A stretch of DNA of 64,000 bases, from NCBI RefSeq assembly GCF_000021685.1, contig NC_011959.1, forward strand, positions 1,364,001-1,428,000, written 5' to 3'. A program made the position numbers and the translations under genes. The stretch comes from Thermomicrobium roseum DSM 5159 (GTDB taxonomy: Bacteria > Chloroflexota > Chloroflexia > Thermomicrobiales > Thermomicrobiaceae). The notes under the pieces were generated by a model. The model was given only the letters and a program-made list of their open reading frames with translations. It made no database searches and was not told the origin of the DNA. Positions 1-9,115 of the stretch are shown piece after piece. Every line of letters starts with the position of its first letter. Position 1 is the first letter of the stretch.

Positions 1-984
1 TTCCGCCGCTTCATCGATGCACAGCTCCTCATCGCGGCACAGGGTGTGGCCACCGACATTTTTGCGCTTTATGGCGCTGCCGCGCTGGACTTGCCCAATG
101 CTGGTGTGGCCGAACTCGCCGGTGGTACCGGGACGATCGCCCGTCTTCTCGTCGAAGCGATCCAGCGGCAGGGCGGCTCGGTCCATTTCCGCCAGGAGGT
201 GGAAACCATCGAACGCGCAGGCACCAGCTGGCGCATCCGAACCCGGCAAGGGCTGGTTCTCGAATCGTCGCTCCTCATCGCGAACCTCACGCCATGGGGA
301 CTGGCGCGCATCTGGCCCGAGGCGCCGAAATGGTTACGCTCCCGCACTGAGCGACCGCCGCGCGGCTGGGGAGCCTTCATGCTCTATGTGAGTCTGGACA
401 GCAGCGCTATCCCGCGGGGCACGCCGGTCCACCAGCAAATTCTCGCACCCGGCCAGCTCGGCGAGGGGCGATCCGTCTTTCTCTCGCTCAGTCCGGAGTG
501 GGATGGCAGCCGGGCACCGGCCGGCCGCCGAGCCGCTACGATGAGTACGCATACGCGCTACGAGCACTGGTGGCGGCTCGCCGAGACCGATCGGACAGCC
601 TACGAAGCCGAAATCGCGCGCTATACCGAACGCATGCTGGATACGGCAGCCCGTGCACTTCCCTGGCTACCGGGCGCGATCCGCGCCGTACTGCCGAGTA
701 CGCCCCTCGCGTTCCAGCGCTTCGCCCGGCGACCCTGGGGCTGGGTCGGTGGCTTTCCGCAGCGCCATCCGTTCGTCGGTTGGCCAACGGAGATCGTGCC
801 GGGCTTGTATCTGGTGGGCGATAGCGTCTTTCCGGGCCAGTCGATTCCGGCGACAGCCCTCGCGGGCCTCCGTGTCGCACGCCGGATCCTGCGCGATCTC
901 GGTGCAGACCTCGTACTCGCTCCGCAAGAGCCGAGCATGCACCCCCCGGTGGGAGACGGCGAGCCCGTCATGGCCTATCGCTGA
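1..984 (+). CDS. Carotenoid desaturase/isomerase-type FAD oxidoreductase (C-terminal part)
   Basis: The frame is already open at base 1, so only the C-terminal ~327 residues are present and the real start lies upstream. The protein resembles the CrtI/CrtISO phytoene desaturase family of flavin-dependent amine-oxidase-like enzymes, which act on polyene or other hydrophobic substrates. The visible support is the C-terminal FAD-binding signature near the end (GLYLVGDSVFPG followed by ALAGLRVARRIL), typical of this family. The N-terminal dinucleotide-binding motif is outside the window. The final 10 bases overlap the convergent PBP gene. Exact substrate cannot be told; a pigment-pathway role is inference. 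Confidence 0.75.
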   Translation, partial: FRRFIDAQLLIAAQGVATDIFALYGAAALDLPNAGVAELAGGTGTIARLLVEAIQRQGGSVHFRQEVETIERAGTSWRIRTRQGLVLESSLLIANLTPWGLARIWPEAPKWLRSRTERPPRGWGAFMLYVSLDSSAIPRGTPVHQQILAPGQLGEGRSVFLSLSPEWDGSRAPAGRRAATMSTHTRYEHWWRLAETDRTAYEAEIARYTERMLDTAARALPWLPGAIRAVLPSTPLAFQRFARRPWGWVGGFPQRHPFVGWPTEIVPGLYLVGDSVFPGQSIPATALAGLRVARRILRDLGADLVLAPQEPSMHPPVGDGEPVMAYR

Positions 985-3152
985 AAATACCCGGCTTGTT
1001 GCGCTGTTTCGAGGATCTGCCGCGCGATCGGTGCCGCGACGCGCGACCCTTCCCCGCCGTGCTCCACCATCACCACCAGGACGAGTTCTGGATTCTCGGC
1101 TGGCGCGATCGCCACGAACCAGGCGTGCGGCGTCTCCTGGCCAGACTCGGCCGTACCTGTCTTGCCTGCCACCGAAACCGTAAAACCCTGGAAGGCACTC
1201 CATGCTGTCCCGTTCGGCCGAGCGACCACATCGCGTAATGCGGCTCGGATCGTGTCGATCTGCTCTGGTGTCAACGGGAGCGCTCCTCGCGCCTTCGGCT
1301 CGGCATGGAAACGCTCGCTGCCGTCGATCGCGACGACTCGCTCGACGAGGAACGGCTGCCAGAGCGTGCCCCCGTTGGCGAGCGCCGCATAGGCATCGGC
1401 CAACTGCAGCGGCGTCGCCAGGAAGAATCCTTGTCCGATCGACAGATTGACCGCATCTCCTCGCGCCCAGTAGTCCCCACGCTCCCGACGCTTCCAGCTG
1501 GGATCAGGGACCAGGCCGGCCGTCTCGGGCAACTCGGTGAGTCCAGTTTCCGACCCGAAACCGAACGCACGCGCCATCTGGGGAAGCAGGTTGGGATCGC
1601 GCTCGTCGAGCTGCGCACCGATCTGAAAGAAGACGGTGTTACAGGACTGGACCAGGGCATCGTGCAGCGTCAACTGTCCCTGCCCGCGCGGGTTCCAATC
1701 GCGCCAAACAACAGAACTTCCCGGCAGACTGAAGGTGGGCGGGCAATCGAACCTGCTCTCGGCGCGCAAGCCCAGATACGCCAGTCCTGCAGCCATGGTC
1801 ACCACCTTGAAGGTCGATCCGGTGGGATATCCCACCTGCGTCGCCCGGTCGATCAGTGGGCGACGTTGCTCGTCATTGAGCGCCTGCCATTCGTCGGTTC
1901 GCAACCCGAGGATGAAGCGGTTGGGATCGAAGCTCGGGTTACTCACCAAAGCCCGGATGGCACCGCTCCGCGGATCGATCGCCACCACGCTCCCGACCCG
2001 ATCACCGAGCGCTCGGTACGCTGCCTCTTGCAGGTCGGTATCGATCGTCGTCAGCACGTCAGCCGCCGGCTGTGCCGGGATCTCGGCGAGGAATCGTCGC
2101 TCTCTCCCGTCCGGCCCGACGATGACTAACCGCCCTCCGCGGCGGCCGCGCAGGAAGTCTTCCGCCCACGCCTCGATCCCCGCTCGTCCGATCCGATCGC
2201 CCGGCTCATAGCCGTCAGCCGCACGCCGCTCGAGTTCCTCGGCTGAAACCTCCGAGAGATAGCCGGTCACGTGCGCGGCGGCCGGGCCGAGGGGATAGAC
2301 GCGCTCGGGCCACTGACGGACCACGACCCCGGGGATTCCGGCGAGCTGTTCGAGCAAACCGGGATCGATCGGATCGGGGAGCGTTGCGACCGGCATGAAC
2401 CAATCAGGTTGTCCACCAGCATACCGCTGCCGTATCGTCTCGGAGGGCACATTGAGGAGAGTACTCAAGCGCTCGAGCAAAAGGTGCTCGTCGCGAATCT
2501 GTCCCGGAACGACACCCACCTTGTTCACCAAACCCAGTTGGGCAAGCGGCCTTCCCTTCACGTCGAGGAGACGGCCACGCTGGGGAACCGTCGGGATCCA
2601 CTCGACACGGCCGTCACCCAAGTCGGCGACGATGAGCGAAGGTGTCCAATCGATCCGGAACGCGTCCCCTTCGCGAACGATCGGGATCGCGTTATCCTCC
2701 TCGAGTCGGCCGACGCGCGTCGTCTCGCGTACCACGTGGATCGGAAAGCGCATGGTCCCAGGCAACGCCTCTCCCAGCGTGACCTGGAGCGAGCGTTCGC
2801 CCATTTCGGCCGAGATCGCTTCGTAGCGACGAATGAACTGAGCTTCGTCGATTTGCTGACGGGCAGCCGACGAGAGGAGCGCGTACATCGCGCGGTAGTC
2901 CCGCTCCTCCCAGGCGCGCACGAAACGCTCAGCAGCTTCGCGGGCTGTCCGCGGGGCAGCCAACTCGCGCGTCAGTGTGGCTGAGGCACTGCTCTGGTCG
3001 GCAACCCCGATCGTCGTCGTGTCCTGCCGGTCACCGAACTGGAGCGCGACTGCGACGATACCGCCGGTCACGATCGCGAAGATCAGCAGGCCAGCGACCA
3101 GAGATCCCGACGCGCTTCTCCGGCGCGACGAACGGACCGTAGCGCGTGGCAT
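975..3152 (-). CDS. Class B penicillin-binding protein (peptidoglycan transpeptidase) with MecA-type N-terminal domain
   Basis: Cross-links peptidoglycan at the outer face of the membrane. The 725-aa protein has a single membrane anchor at residues ~18-40, an NTF2-like MecA_N domain (~70-185), a PBP dimerisation region (~190-350) and a C-terminal transpeptidase domain. All three catalytic motifs are visible: STFK near 446, SCN near 503 and KTG near 664. I prefer the ATG at 3152 because a GAGG sits 7 bases upstream; the GTG at 3158 has almost no spacing. It lies downstream of prs on the same strand and converges on the desaturase gene with a 10-bp overlap. Close to PbpA/PBP2a-like proteins; not a beta-lactamase. 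Confidence 0.9.
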   Translation of the reverse strand: MPRATVRSSRRRSASGSLVAGLLIFAIVTGGIVAVALQFGDRQDTTTIGVADQSSASATLTRELAAPRTAREAAERFVRAWEERDYRAMYALLSSAARQQIDEAQFIRRYEAISAEMGERSLQVTLGEALPGTMRFPIHVVRETTRVGRLEEDNAIPIVREGDAFRIDWTPSLIVADLGDGRVEWIPTVPQRGRLLDVKGRPLAQLGLVNKVGVVPGQIRDEHLLLERLSTLLNVPSETIRQRYAGGQPDWFMPVATLPDPIDPGLLEQLAGIPGVVVRQWPERVYPLGPAAAHVTGYLSEVSAEELERRAADGYEPGDRIGRAGIEAWAEDFLRGRRGGRLVIVGPDGRERRFLAEIPAQPAADVLTTIDTDLQEAAYRALGDRVGSVVAIDPRSGAIRALVSNPSFDPNRFILGLRTDEWQALNDEQRRPLIDRATQVGYPTGSTFKVVTMAAGLAYLGLRAESRFDCPPTFSLPGSSVVWRDWNPRGQGQLTLHDALVQSCNTVFFQIGAQLDERDPNLLPQMARAFGFGSETGLTELPETAGLVPDPSWKRRERGDYWARGDAVNLSIGQGFFLATPLQLADAYAALANGGTLWQPFLVERVVAIDGSERFHAEPKARGALPLTPEQIDTIRAALRDVVARPNGTAWSAFQGFTVSVAGKTGTAESGQETPHAWFVAIAPAENPELVLVVMVEHGGEGSRVAAPIARQILETAQQAGYFQR

Positions 3153-3255
3153 CCTCACACCTCACGCAACTGCCGTCCGGCTTCGTGCCCGAGAAGCGTT
3201 GCATGCTCACCCGGGCGACGTCAAGCGCTGCCACCGTTCGCCCGACCAGTGGATC

Positions 3256-4230
3256 TCAGCGCAAGGGCAAACGCCCAGCACTGCGGTAGGCCAAACTGAC
3301 GCTGGCTCCGGTGTGGATCCGCTGGATCGATTCACCGAGCAGGGGTGCCACCGAAAGAACCGTGATCTTGTCCAGCCGCTTCTGTGGAGGAAGCGGGATC
3401 GTATCGGTCACGACAACTTCTTTGATCGGGCTCAGGGCGAGCCGTTCGATCGCCGGTCCGCTCAGGACTGGATGGGTACAGGCCGCATACACTTCACGCG
3501 CACCGCGAGCGATACAGAGCTCGGCCGCTTGGGTGATCGATCCCGCTGTATCGATCTCGTCGTCGATCAGGATCACCGATGCGTCATCGACCGAACCGAT
3601 GAGATTCAGCACTTCGGTTCGATCGTCGTTCCCCAGCCGGCGCTTTTCGATGATGGCGAGGGGAGCGTCCAGTTCCTCGGCGAAGTTGCGTGCCCGCTTG
3701 GTGCTCCCGAGGTCAGGGGAAACGACTACCGGATTCTCCAGTCGTTTTTCCTGGAAGTACCGCGCGAGAATCGGCAGCGCGGTCATCTCGTCCACGGGGA
3801 TGTTGAAGAAACCTTGGATCTGCCCTGCATGCAGATCGACGGTCAGAATCCGATCCGCTCCGGCGACGGTGATCATGTCGGCGATCAGACGAGCGGTGAT
3901 GGGCACACGCGGTTGGTCCTTCTTGTCTGTTCTCCCGTAGGCGTAGTAGGGGATCACCGCGGTGATCCGACCGGCTGATGCGCGCTTGAGGGCATCGATG
4001 ATGATCAGTAGCTCCATGATGCTCTCGTTCACGGGGCTCGAGAACGACTGGATGACGAAGACATCGTTCTCGCGCACGCTCTCGCCGATGCGCACGAAGA
4101 TATTTTCGTTGCTGAACTTGAAGACTTCGATCCGTCCGGGTGGGATGTCGATATAGGCGCAGATCGCCTTGGTGAGTTCCGGATTGGAATTACCACCGAA
4201 AATCGTCAGTTGGTCGTAGAGCCCGCCCAT
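3256..4230 (-). CDS. prs: Ribose-phosphate pyrophosphokinase
   Basis: Makes PRPP from ribose 5-phosphate and ATP for purine, pyrimidine, His and Trp synthesis; cytoplasmic. The 324-aa length is normal for class I enzymes. Visible motifs are the N-terminal FGGNSNPELTKAIC substrate region, the flexible-loop region around YYAYGRTDKKDQPR, the metal-binding TVDLHAGQIQGFF and the PRPP loop VILIDDEIDTAGS. The canonical PRPP loop has DDMIDTGGT, so this variant is slightly diverged but keeps both Asp. It starts 4 bases after the rnc stop codon, so it is probably cotranscribed with rnc. Confidence 0.95.
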   Translation of the reverse strand: MGGLYDQLTIFGGNSNPELTKAICAYIDIPPGRIEVFKFSNENIFVRIGESVRENDVFVIQSFSSPVNESIMELLIIIDALKRASAGRITAVIPYYAYGRTDKKDQPRVPITARLIADMITVAGADRILTVDLHAGQIQGFFNIPVDEMTALPILARYFQEKRLENPVVVSPDLGSTKRARNFAEELDAPLAIIEKRRLGNDDRTEVLNLIGSVDDASVILIDDEIDTAGSITQAAELCIARGAREVYAACTHPVLSGPAIERLALSPIKEVVVTDTIPLPPQKRLDKITVLSVAPLLGESIQRIHTGASVSLAYRSAGRLPLR

Positions 4231-4234
4231 CGCC

Positions 4235-4993
4235 TCAGCCGATCCCCTCCGCCCGCAGCCGCTCGAGTGCGCGCCGTGCTGCCTCTTGCTCCGCTGCCCG
4301 CTTGCTCGGGCCGTGGCCCACTCCGTATGGGCGCTCGCCGATCAGCACTTCCGCCGTGAACGTACGCTGGTGCGCCGGCCCCGTCACTGCAATGGTGCGA
4401 TAGACCGGCGTGATCCGCAACCGGTCTTGAATCAGTTCCTGGAGCCGTCCCTTGTAGTTCTCGTTCTGGCCGATCGCGATCAGTCCCTCGGCCTCTTCGA
4501 GCAAGAGCCGGTGCAGGAACCGCCGCACGACCCGAATACCACGATCCAGGTAGAGCGCACCGAGCACCGCCTCGAAGGCTCCTGCGAGAATCCGTTCGCG
4601 GACCGGTCGCCCCGGTCGGGGCACCTCGCTACGACCGAGATACAAGAACTCGTCGAGTCGGAAACGGCGTGCCCAGCGTGCCAACGTCGGCGTACGCACC
4701 AAAGCCGCGCGGTACGCGGTGAGTTCCCCCTCGCTCGCGGTGGGAAAGCGCCGGTAGAGGAACTCGCTCACCAAGAGTTCGAGAACTGCGTCGCCGAGAA
4801 ACTCCAAGCGCTCGTTCGCCTCCTCGACCGCGGCCTGCGTGCTCCGGCTCCGTTCGTAGACGTACGAAAGGTGCGTCAAGGCCTGGCGCAGGAGGTCCGG
4901 TCGACGGAACGCGATCCCCAGGGCCTCCATCGCCTGCACGACTCGCTCGTCGCGCCCGCTCGACTGCGCTCGGTTCGTCTGCTGGTCCTCCAT
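4235..4993 (-). CDS. rnc: Ribonuclease III
   Basis: Double-strand-specific endoribonuclease for rRNA processing and mRNA turnover. The 252-aa protein has an N-terminal catalytic domain with the signature ERLEFLGDAVLELLVSEFL (around residues 66-84) and a C-terminal dsRNA-binding domain that starts near NYKGRLQELIQD and ends in KRAAEQEAARRAL. Acidic catalytic residues of the signature are intact. It is packed between a small gene of unknown function (3-bp gap) and prs (4-bp gap). Confidence 0.95.
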   Translation of the reverse strand: MEDQQTNRAQSSGRDERVVQAMEALGIAFRRPDLLRQALTHLSYVYERSRSTQAAVEEANERLEFLGDAVLELLVSEFLYRRFPTASEGELTAYRAALVRTPTLARWARRFRLDEFLYLGRSEVPRPGRPVRERILAGAFEAVLGALYLDRGIRVVRRFLHRLLLEEAEGLIAIGQNENYKGRLQELIQDRLRITPVYRTIAVTGPAHQRTFTAEVLIGERPYGVGHGPSKRAAEQEAARRALERLRAEGIG

Positions 4994-4996
4994 CGA

Positions 4997-5431
4997 TCAA
5001 TGAGCCTCGAGCACGCTCGCGAGATCCACCTGCGCGTCGCGCGCCACCCGCTCCAAGGCTTCCCAATCGATCGAGATGATGTACAGGTAATGCATCGGCT
5101 GCGTCTCGCGCGTGGTCGACTTGGCGAGACCAGGACCGACGAGGAAATGGATCAACGCTTCGGCCATTTCGTTCTCGTCCCGCCGGCGATCGTCCAGCGT
5201 GATGGCATTCCCCCCAGCACGATGGGCCTCGTACGCCCGCCGCAGGCCACGCTGGAAGGCGCGCGCCAGCTTGTCGGCGAGCTGGTGCTCACGCCGGATC
5301 ACGCGCCGTTGCTCGGCTGGGATCTCGTGTTCTTCCAGCCCAGCCGAAGCCCGCTCGAGATCTTTCGCCTCCTCGCGACCGGTATAGTGTTCGGCGAGAT
5401 AATGCAGTAATCGCTGCGCTTCGGTCGCCAC
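4997..5431 (-). CDS. Conserved-looking protein of unknown function upstream of rnc
   Basis: I do not recognise a family. The predicted protein (~144 aa from the GTG at 5431) is soluble, highly charged and mostly helical, with a long Glu/Arg-rich middle and no Cys pairs, signal or membrane segments. The open frame extends to an ATG at 5494, but that start is preceded by a pyrimidine-rich tract. The GTG at 5431 has a GGGGG three bases upstream. Reality of the gene is supported by tight spacing to rnc and by the operon layout. Start uncertain. Confidence 0.6.
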   Translation of the reverse strand: MATEAQRLLHYLAEHYTGREEAKDLERASAGLEEHEIPAEQRRVIRREHQLADKLARAFQRGLRRAYEAHRAGGNAITLDDRRRDENEMAEALIHFLVGPGLAKSTTRETQPMHYLYIISIDWEALERVARDAQVDLASVLEAH

Positions 5432-5524
5432 GCGCCCCCACACGACTGTGTGCCTGTCGCTACCCGGCCTACCGGGCGGTTGCAATTCTCGCATATGGCG
5501 CAGGGAGGAGGGAACCGGGTACGC

Positions 5525-5884
5525 TCAGCTCTGCCCGGAGACCCCCGATCGGCGAACCGCTTGGTGGTGGACCACCTCGCAGTCGACCAGCACGATCAAT
5601 CCTTGGCTCACCATTTCGCGCAGTCGTGGCAGGACAGCCGCGATCCGCTCTGCTGTCTCTATCACCTCGATGACGACCGGGAGATCGACCGAGAGCTGGA
5701 GAACACGCGTGGTGTGAACAGCGCCGCTCGCGCCGTATCCAGCGATCCCTCGATGCACGGTCGCACCCGCGATCCCCTCGTGACGCAGGAGATCGAGGAT
5801 CGCCGCGTAGAGCGGCTTTCCATGCCAATGATCCCGCTCGCCGATGTAAATGCGGAGCCACTTCGCTGGTCCGCTCAATTCCAT
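5525..5884 (-). CDS. DUF190 family protein, CrcB-associated
   Basis: A 119-aa DUF190 protein. The N-terminal stretch GPAKWLRIYIGERDHWHGKPLY and the following HEGIAGATVHRGIAGYG are characteristic of the family, which is found next to CrcB fluoride channels. Its biochemical role is not established; a ligand-binding regulatory fold is assumed from its relatives. The ATG at 5884 has GAGGGG six bases upstream. It follows crcB by 10 bp on the same strand, so the two are almost certainly cotranscribed. Confidence 0.88.
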   Translation of the reverse strand: MELSGPAKWLRIYIGERDHWHGKPLYAAILDLLRHEGIAGATVHRGIAGYGASGAVHTTRVLQLSVDLPVVIEVIETAERIAAVLPRLREMVSQGLIVLVDCEVVHHQAVRRSGVSGQS

Positions 5885-5894
5885 GGCTGGCCCC

Positions 5895-6263
5895 TCAGAA
5901 TACCCACCGAACGACGATACTGCCGAGCCATGCGCAGAACACCCCGATGACGAGCGACCCGAAGCCATAGAGGAACGCTGGCAGAATATCACCCTCTTCG
6001 AGTAACGTCAACATTTCCCAAGACAATGACGAAAAGGTCGTGAAACCTCCGAGAATACCCACGCCGAGCAGTAGACGCGCCTGACTGGAGAGAAAACCGC
6101 GCAACGTCATCTCCAGCACGATCCCGATGAGAAAACTGCCCACGAGATTGACGACGACCGTTCCCCAGGGGAAGAAATCGACTCGATGCTGGACCCAACT
6201 CGTCACGAGATACCGTAGAATCGCTCCGAGGCCACCACCCAGAGCGACGATCCCTACCTCCAT
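5895..6263 (-). CDS. crcB: CrcB/Fluc-type fluoride ion channel
   Basis: Small membrane protein (122 aa) with four hydrophobic helices that exports fluoride as a dual-topology dimer. Diagnostic stretches are GGGLGAILRYLV near the N terminus, the GTVVVNLVGSFLIG segment and GFTTFSSLSWE with the conserved Phe-box residues. The ATG at 6263 aligns with the normal family start; a GTG at 6296 would add 11 residues. I looked for a fluoride riboswitch in the ~140 bases upstream and did not find one. Forms an operon with the DUF190 gene. Confidence 0.92.
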   Translation of the reverse strand: MEVGIVALGGGLGAILRYLVTSWVQHRVDFFPWGTVVVNLVGSFLIGIVLEMTLRGFLSSQARLLLGVGILGGFTTFSSLSWEMLTLLEEGDILPAFLYGFGSLVIGVFCAWLGSIVVRWVF

Positions 6264-6405
6264 GCTGCTCACTTTCTCTTCGCTCGTCCAGACCACAAGG
6301 AAGCCGAGCTTCTCATCGACCAGAAGCCCGGCCTCACGAATTCCCGGTCAAGCTCGAACTACCGGAATTCACCAGGAATCCAGCAGACTCTCACCGTCTT
6401 TTCTG

Positions 6406-6609
6406 TCAAGCGGTCTTGTCAGGGAGATTGCTCTGAGCCTGCTGCGCCTGCTCGGCCCGCTGCGCCTCCTGAGCCTCCCGTGCGGCCTGGCGGAACTCGC
6501 GGATGCTCTGCCCGAGACCACGCCCGATCTCCGGCAGCTTCCCCGCGCCAAAGATGACGATCACGATGAAGAGGACGATCAGAAGTTCCTGCCAACCTAG
6601 TTGCGGCAT
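6406..6609 (-). CDS. tatA: Twin-arginine translocase TatA/TatE subunit
   Basis: Pore-forming component of the Tat pathway that exports folded proteins. The 67-aa product has the standard layout: short N terminus, one membrane helix (~residues 7-20), a hinge [20 protein letters not shown] and an amphipathic helix, ending in a Gln/Glu-rich charged tail. GAAGG precedes the ATG by 6 bases. No tatC is present in the window. The FGAGKLPE hinge is the clearest diagnostic feature. Confidence 0.93.
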   Translation of the reverse strand: MPQLGWQELLIVLFIVIVIFGAGKLPEIGRGLGQSIREFRQAAREAQEAQRAEQAQQAQSNLPDKTA

Positions 6610-6896
6610 CGTTCGCCTTCGCCTCCTCCGCTGTGCGGCACATCACCGTGCTGAGCCAATTGAACACCCTCCGCTCGCGCACGGCAACTCCCCTTTCGCA
6701 CCGGTTGTCACGCCCGTTCGCAGGCTGAAACACCTCATTGGACAACGCCAACGTGCGCTTTGCCAGCAAACGAGCACGGCGAGGCCCCTGTGCCCGATTT
6801 CCTCGAGCCAGGGAGGTACCGCCGACATGGTCTGGCCACAGTCGCCGCAAAGCGCGCGAGTAGACTCAGAAAGGGACGATCAGGGGGTGGACTGCC

Positions 6897-7703
6897 GTGC
6901 ACCACAGGGAACCACCGATCCAAGTGGATATCCACACGCACGTGCTGCCGGGCATCGACGATGGCGCGCGCGATATCGAGCAAGCCCTCGCCATGCTCCG
7001 CGTCGCAGCAGCAGACGGGACGCAGATCGTGGTCGCGACACCGCACGCTCGCCGTACCGACGTCGCCCAGGTCGTTGCTGCTGTCGAACGCTTGCAGGAG
7101 GCCATCGACCGCCAGAGCCTTCCGCTCCAACTCGCCAGCGGTATGGAGGAACAGCTCTGGCCCGATCTAGTCGATCGGCTCCTCGTGGGTACCGCATTGA
7201 CGCTGTGCGGCACTCGCTGGGTGTTGGTCGAGTTGCCCGACTGGACTGCCTGGCCGAGTGACCTCACCGACCGTCTCTTGGAACTGCGCGCAGCCGGATT
7301 CCGGCCAATCCTCGCCCACGTCGAGCGGTATGGACCGATTCAGCGCCAGCCCGAACGACTCCTCGAGGCGATCGCCACCGGCGCATTGATCCAGGTGAAC
7401 GCCGACTCGTTGTTCGGTCAGAATGGCTACGCCGCGCAGCAGGTCGCGCTCCGTCTGATTCGGGCAGGAGCGGTGAGCGTGCTCGCCAGCGATGCGCACC
7501 ATCCAGAATGGCGAGCACCGCGCCTGCGGCCGGCCTTCGAGCGGCTGGCTGCGCTCTTCGGCGAGGAGGTAGTCAGCCGGCTCCAGGCAAATGCAGTGGC
7601 TGTCGTGCGGGACCAGGACGTCGCGTCGCCCTCTCCGGATCCTGACATGCTCTCTACTTCAATGACGCTGCTCGAGCGCGTCCGCGCGTGGGTCGGTTTC
7701 TAG
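6897..7703 (+). CDS. CpsB/CapC-type metal-dependent phosphatase (PHP fold)
   Basis: Resembles the CpsB/CapC/YwqE protein-tyrosine phosphatases that counteract capsule-type tyrosine kinases. The 268-aa protein shows the metal-binding motifs of the PHP fold in order: DIHTHVLPGIDDGARD near the N terminus, ATPHAR (~49), AHVERY (~140) and SDAHHPEWR (~199). The start is a GTG with a GGGGGTGG tract upstream. No polysaccharide genes adjoin, so the tyrosine-phosphatase role is a family-level inference. Its stop codon shares the palindrome CTAG with the stop codon of the convergent hemY gene. Confidence 0.82.
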   Translation: MHHREPPIQVDIHTHVLPGIDDGARDIEQALAMLRVAAADGTQIVVATPHARRTDVAQVVAAVERLQEAIDRQSLPLQLASGMEEQLWPDLVDRLLVGTALTLCGTRWVLVELPDWTAWPSDLTDRLLELRAAGFRPILAHVERYGPIQRQPERLLEAIATGALIQVNADSLFGQNGYAAQQVALRLIRAGAVSVLASDAHHPEWRAPRLRPAFERLAALFGEEVVSRLQANAVAVVRDQDVASPSPDPDMLSTSMTLLERVRAWVGF

Positions 7704-9115
7704 CGCCCCACGCTCTGCCTCGCTCCGATCCCCTGCAGGACCGCCTCGGCTGCCCGCCAGCCACTCGCGATGCAGTCCGATACGCCCACACCGTCATAGG
7801 CTGCGCCGGCCAGCGCGAGCCCCGGCCAGGAACCCAGGAGACTCCGGAGTTCGGCGACCCGCTGCCGATGTCCGACGCAATACTGTGGCAATGCTCGCTC
7901 GTGCCGGGAGACGATCGCATGTAGGGGTTCGGCTTGCAAACCGACTGCGGAGCGGAGTTCCTGAAGCGCGACCGCGACGGGGATCTCAGCGGGAGCATCG
8001 TCGCTGAGCCCAGCTCGCTCGGCGCGGAAGAAGACACGGACGAGCCCGAGATGTTCGGGTGCGCGCGCCGGGAACTTGTTGGTCACCCACGTCACCGCCG
8101 AGATCGGCCGCCCCTCGCGCGCGGGAACCAGGAAGCCTCGCCCCCGCGCGAATCCAGCGAGATCACTCTGGCGGTAGACCAGCGTGACCGCCGCGCTGGA
8201 GGCATACGGAAGAGCCTGCAGGACCGCTGCGGCTCGGGTAAAGGATCGCTCGAACAGCCGGGCTGCCCGCCAGGCCGGTACCGCGAGGATCACCCCATCA
8301 GCCTCCAGCCGCGTCCCGTCCGCCAGGTCGATCGCGAATCCACCATTGGAAGGCGCAATGCCCAACGCGGTCGCACCGGTTCGCACCACGGTGCGCTGCA
8401 AATCGCCAGCGACCGCCCTCACGAGACGTCCCATACCAGACCGCAGGGTCAGAAAGGGTGATCCTCCGGCTAGCCCAGCTGGTCGTCGCGCCTGCATGGC
8501 TCTCGCGCGCAACAGACTGCCTCGCTCCCGCTCCAGGCGCCGCAACTGCGGATAGGTTGCGAGAACGCTCAGCTGCCCCGCGTCTCCAGCGAAGATCCCC
8601 GAAAGGAGCGGCTCGGCCACACGCTCGGCGAACTCGCGACCGAAGCGGCGGCGTACGAAGCTCGCCAGCGATTCGTCGTCTTCATCGAGCCGGGGTGGAA
8701 CGAGATACTCAGCGAGAAGCCGCAACTTCCCGAGTGGCGAGAGGAGCGGGCTCGTGAGCAACGGTCGAAGGCGTGTCGGGACCAGGAGGGAGAGCCCACT
8801 GGGGAGTGGGAGCAGGCGCCCGTCGTGCATGATCGACGTCTCGGCCTGATCCGCTCGCAAGCCGATGATCTCCGACTCCAGACCGAGTGCACGGGCGAGT
8901 TCAGTCGCTGCAGGTTTGCTCGCCACCCACGAATCCGGACCATGCTCGATGATGACCTCACCCCAGTGCTCGGTCCGGATCCATCCCCCCAGGCGGGGCT
9001 CTGCCTCGATCAGCGTGACGCTGATCGCCGGACTCAGCTGTTCGAGGCGCCAGGCCGCAGCGAGACCAGCGATCCCCCCGCCGATGACGACCACATGAGC
9101 GTGCACCTCGCTCAT
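7700..9115 (-). CDS. hemY: Protoporphyrinogen/coproporphyrinogen III oxidase, FAD-dependent
   Basis: Oxidises protoporphyrinogen IX, or coproporphyrinogen III in the coproporphyrin-dependent branch, using FAD and oxygen. The 471-aa product begins with the Rossmann motif VVVIGGGIAGLAAAW and ends with LALAGAAYDGVGVSDCIASG, the typical C-terminal FAD-contact region. The open frame extends ~100 codons further upstream, but that part overlaps hemH, so the ATG at 9115 is chosen. It overlaps the hemH stop by 4 bases (ATGA), indicating translational coupling. Third gene of the hemE-hemH-hemY operon. Confidence 0.92.
   Translation of the reverse strand: MSEVHAHVVVIGGGIAGLAAAWRLEQLSPAISVTLIEAEPRLGGWIRTEHWGEVIIEHGPDSWVASKPAATELARALGLESEIIGLRADQAETSIMHDGRLLPLPSGLSLLVPTRLRPLLTSPLLSPLGKLRLLAEYLVPPRLDEDDESLASFVRRRFGREFAERVAEPLLSGIFAGDAGQLSVLATYPQLRRLERERGSLLRARAMQARRPAGLAGGSPFLTLRSGMGRLVRAVAGDLQRTVVRTGATALGIAPSNGGFAIDLADGTRLEADGVILAVPAWRAARLFERSFTRAAAVLQALPYASSAAVTLVYRQSDLAGFARGRGFLVPAREGRPISAVTWVTNKFPARAPEHLGLVRVFFRAERAGLSDDAPAEIPVAVALQELRSAVGLQAEPLHAIVSRHERALPQYCVGHRQRVAELRSLLGSWPGLALAGAAYDGVGVSDCIASGWRAAEAVLQGIGARQSVGR

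Noticed and set aside
6264..6405. Fluoride riboswitch upstream of crcB
   Set aside because: No recognisable conserved core or pseudoknot sequence in the ~140 bases upstream on the minus strand.
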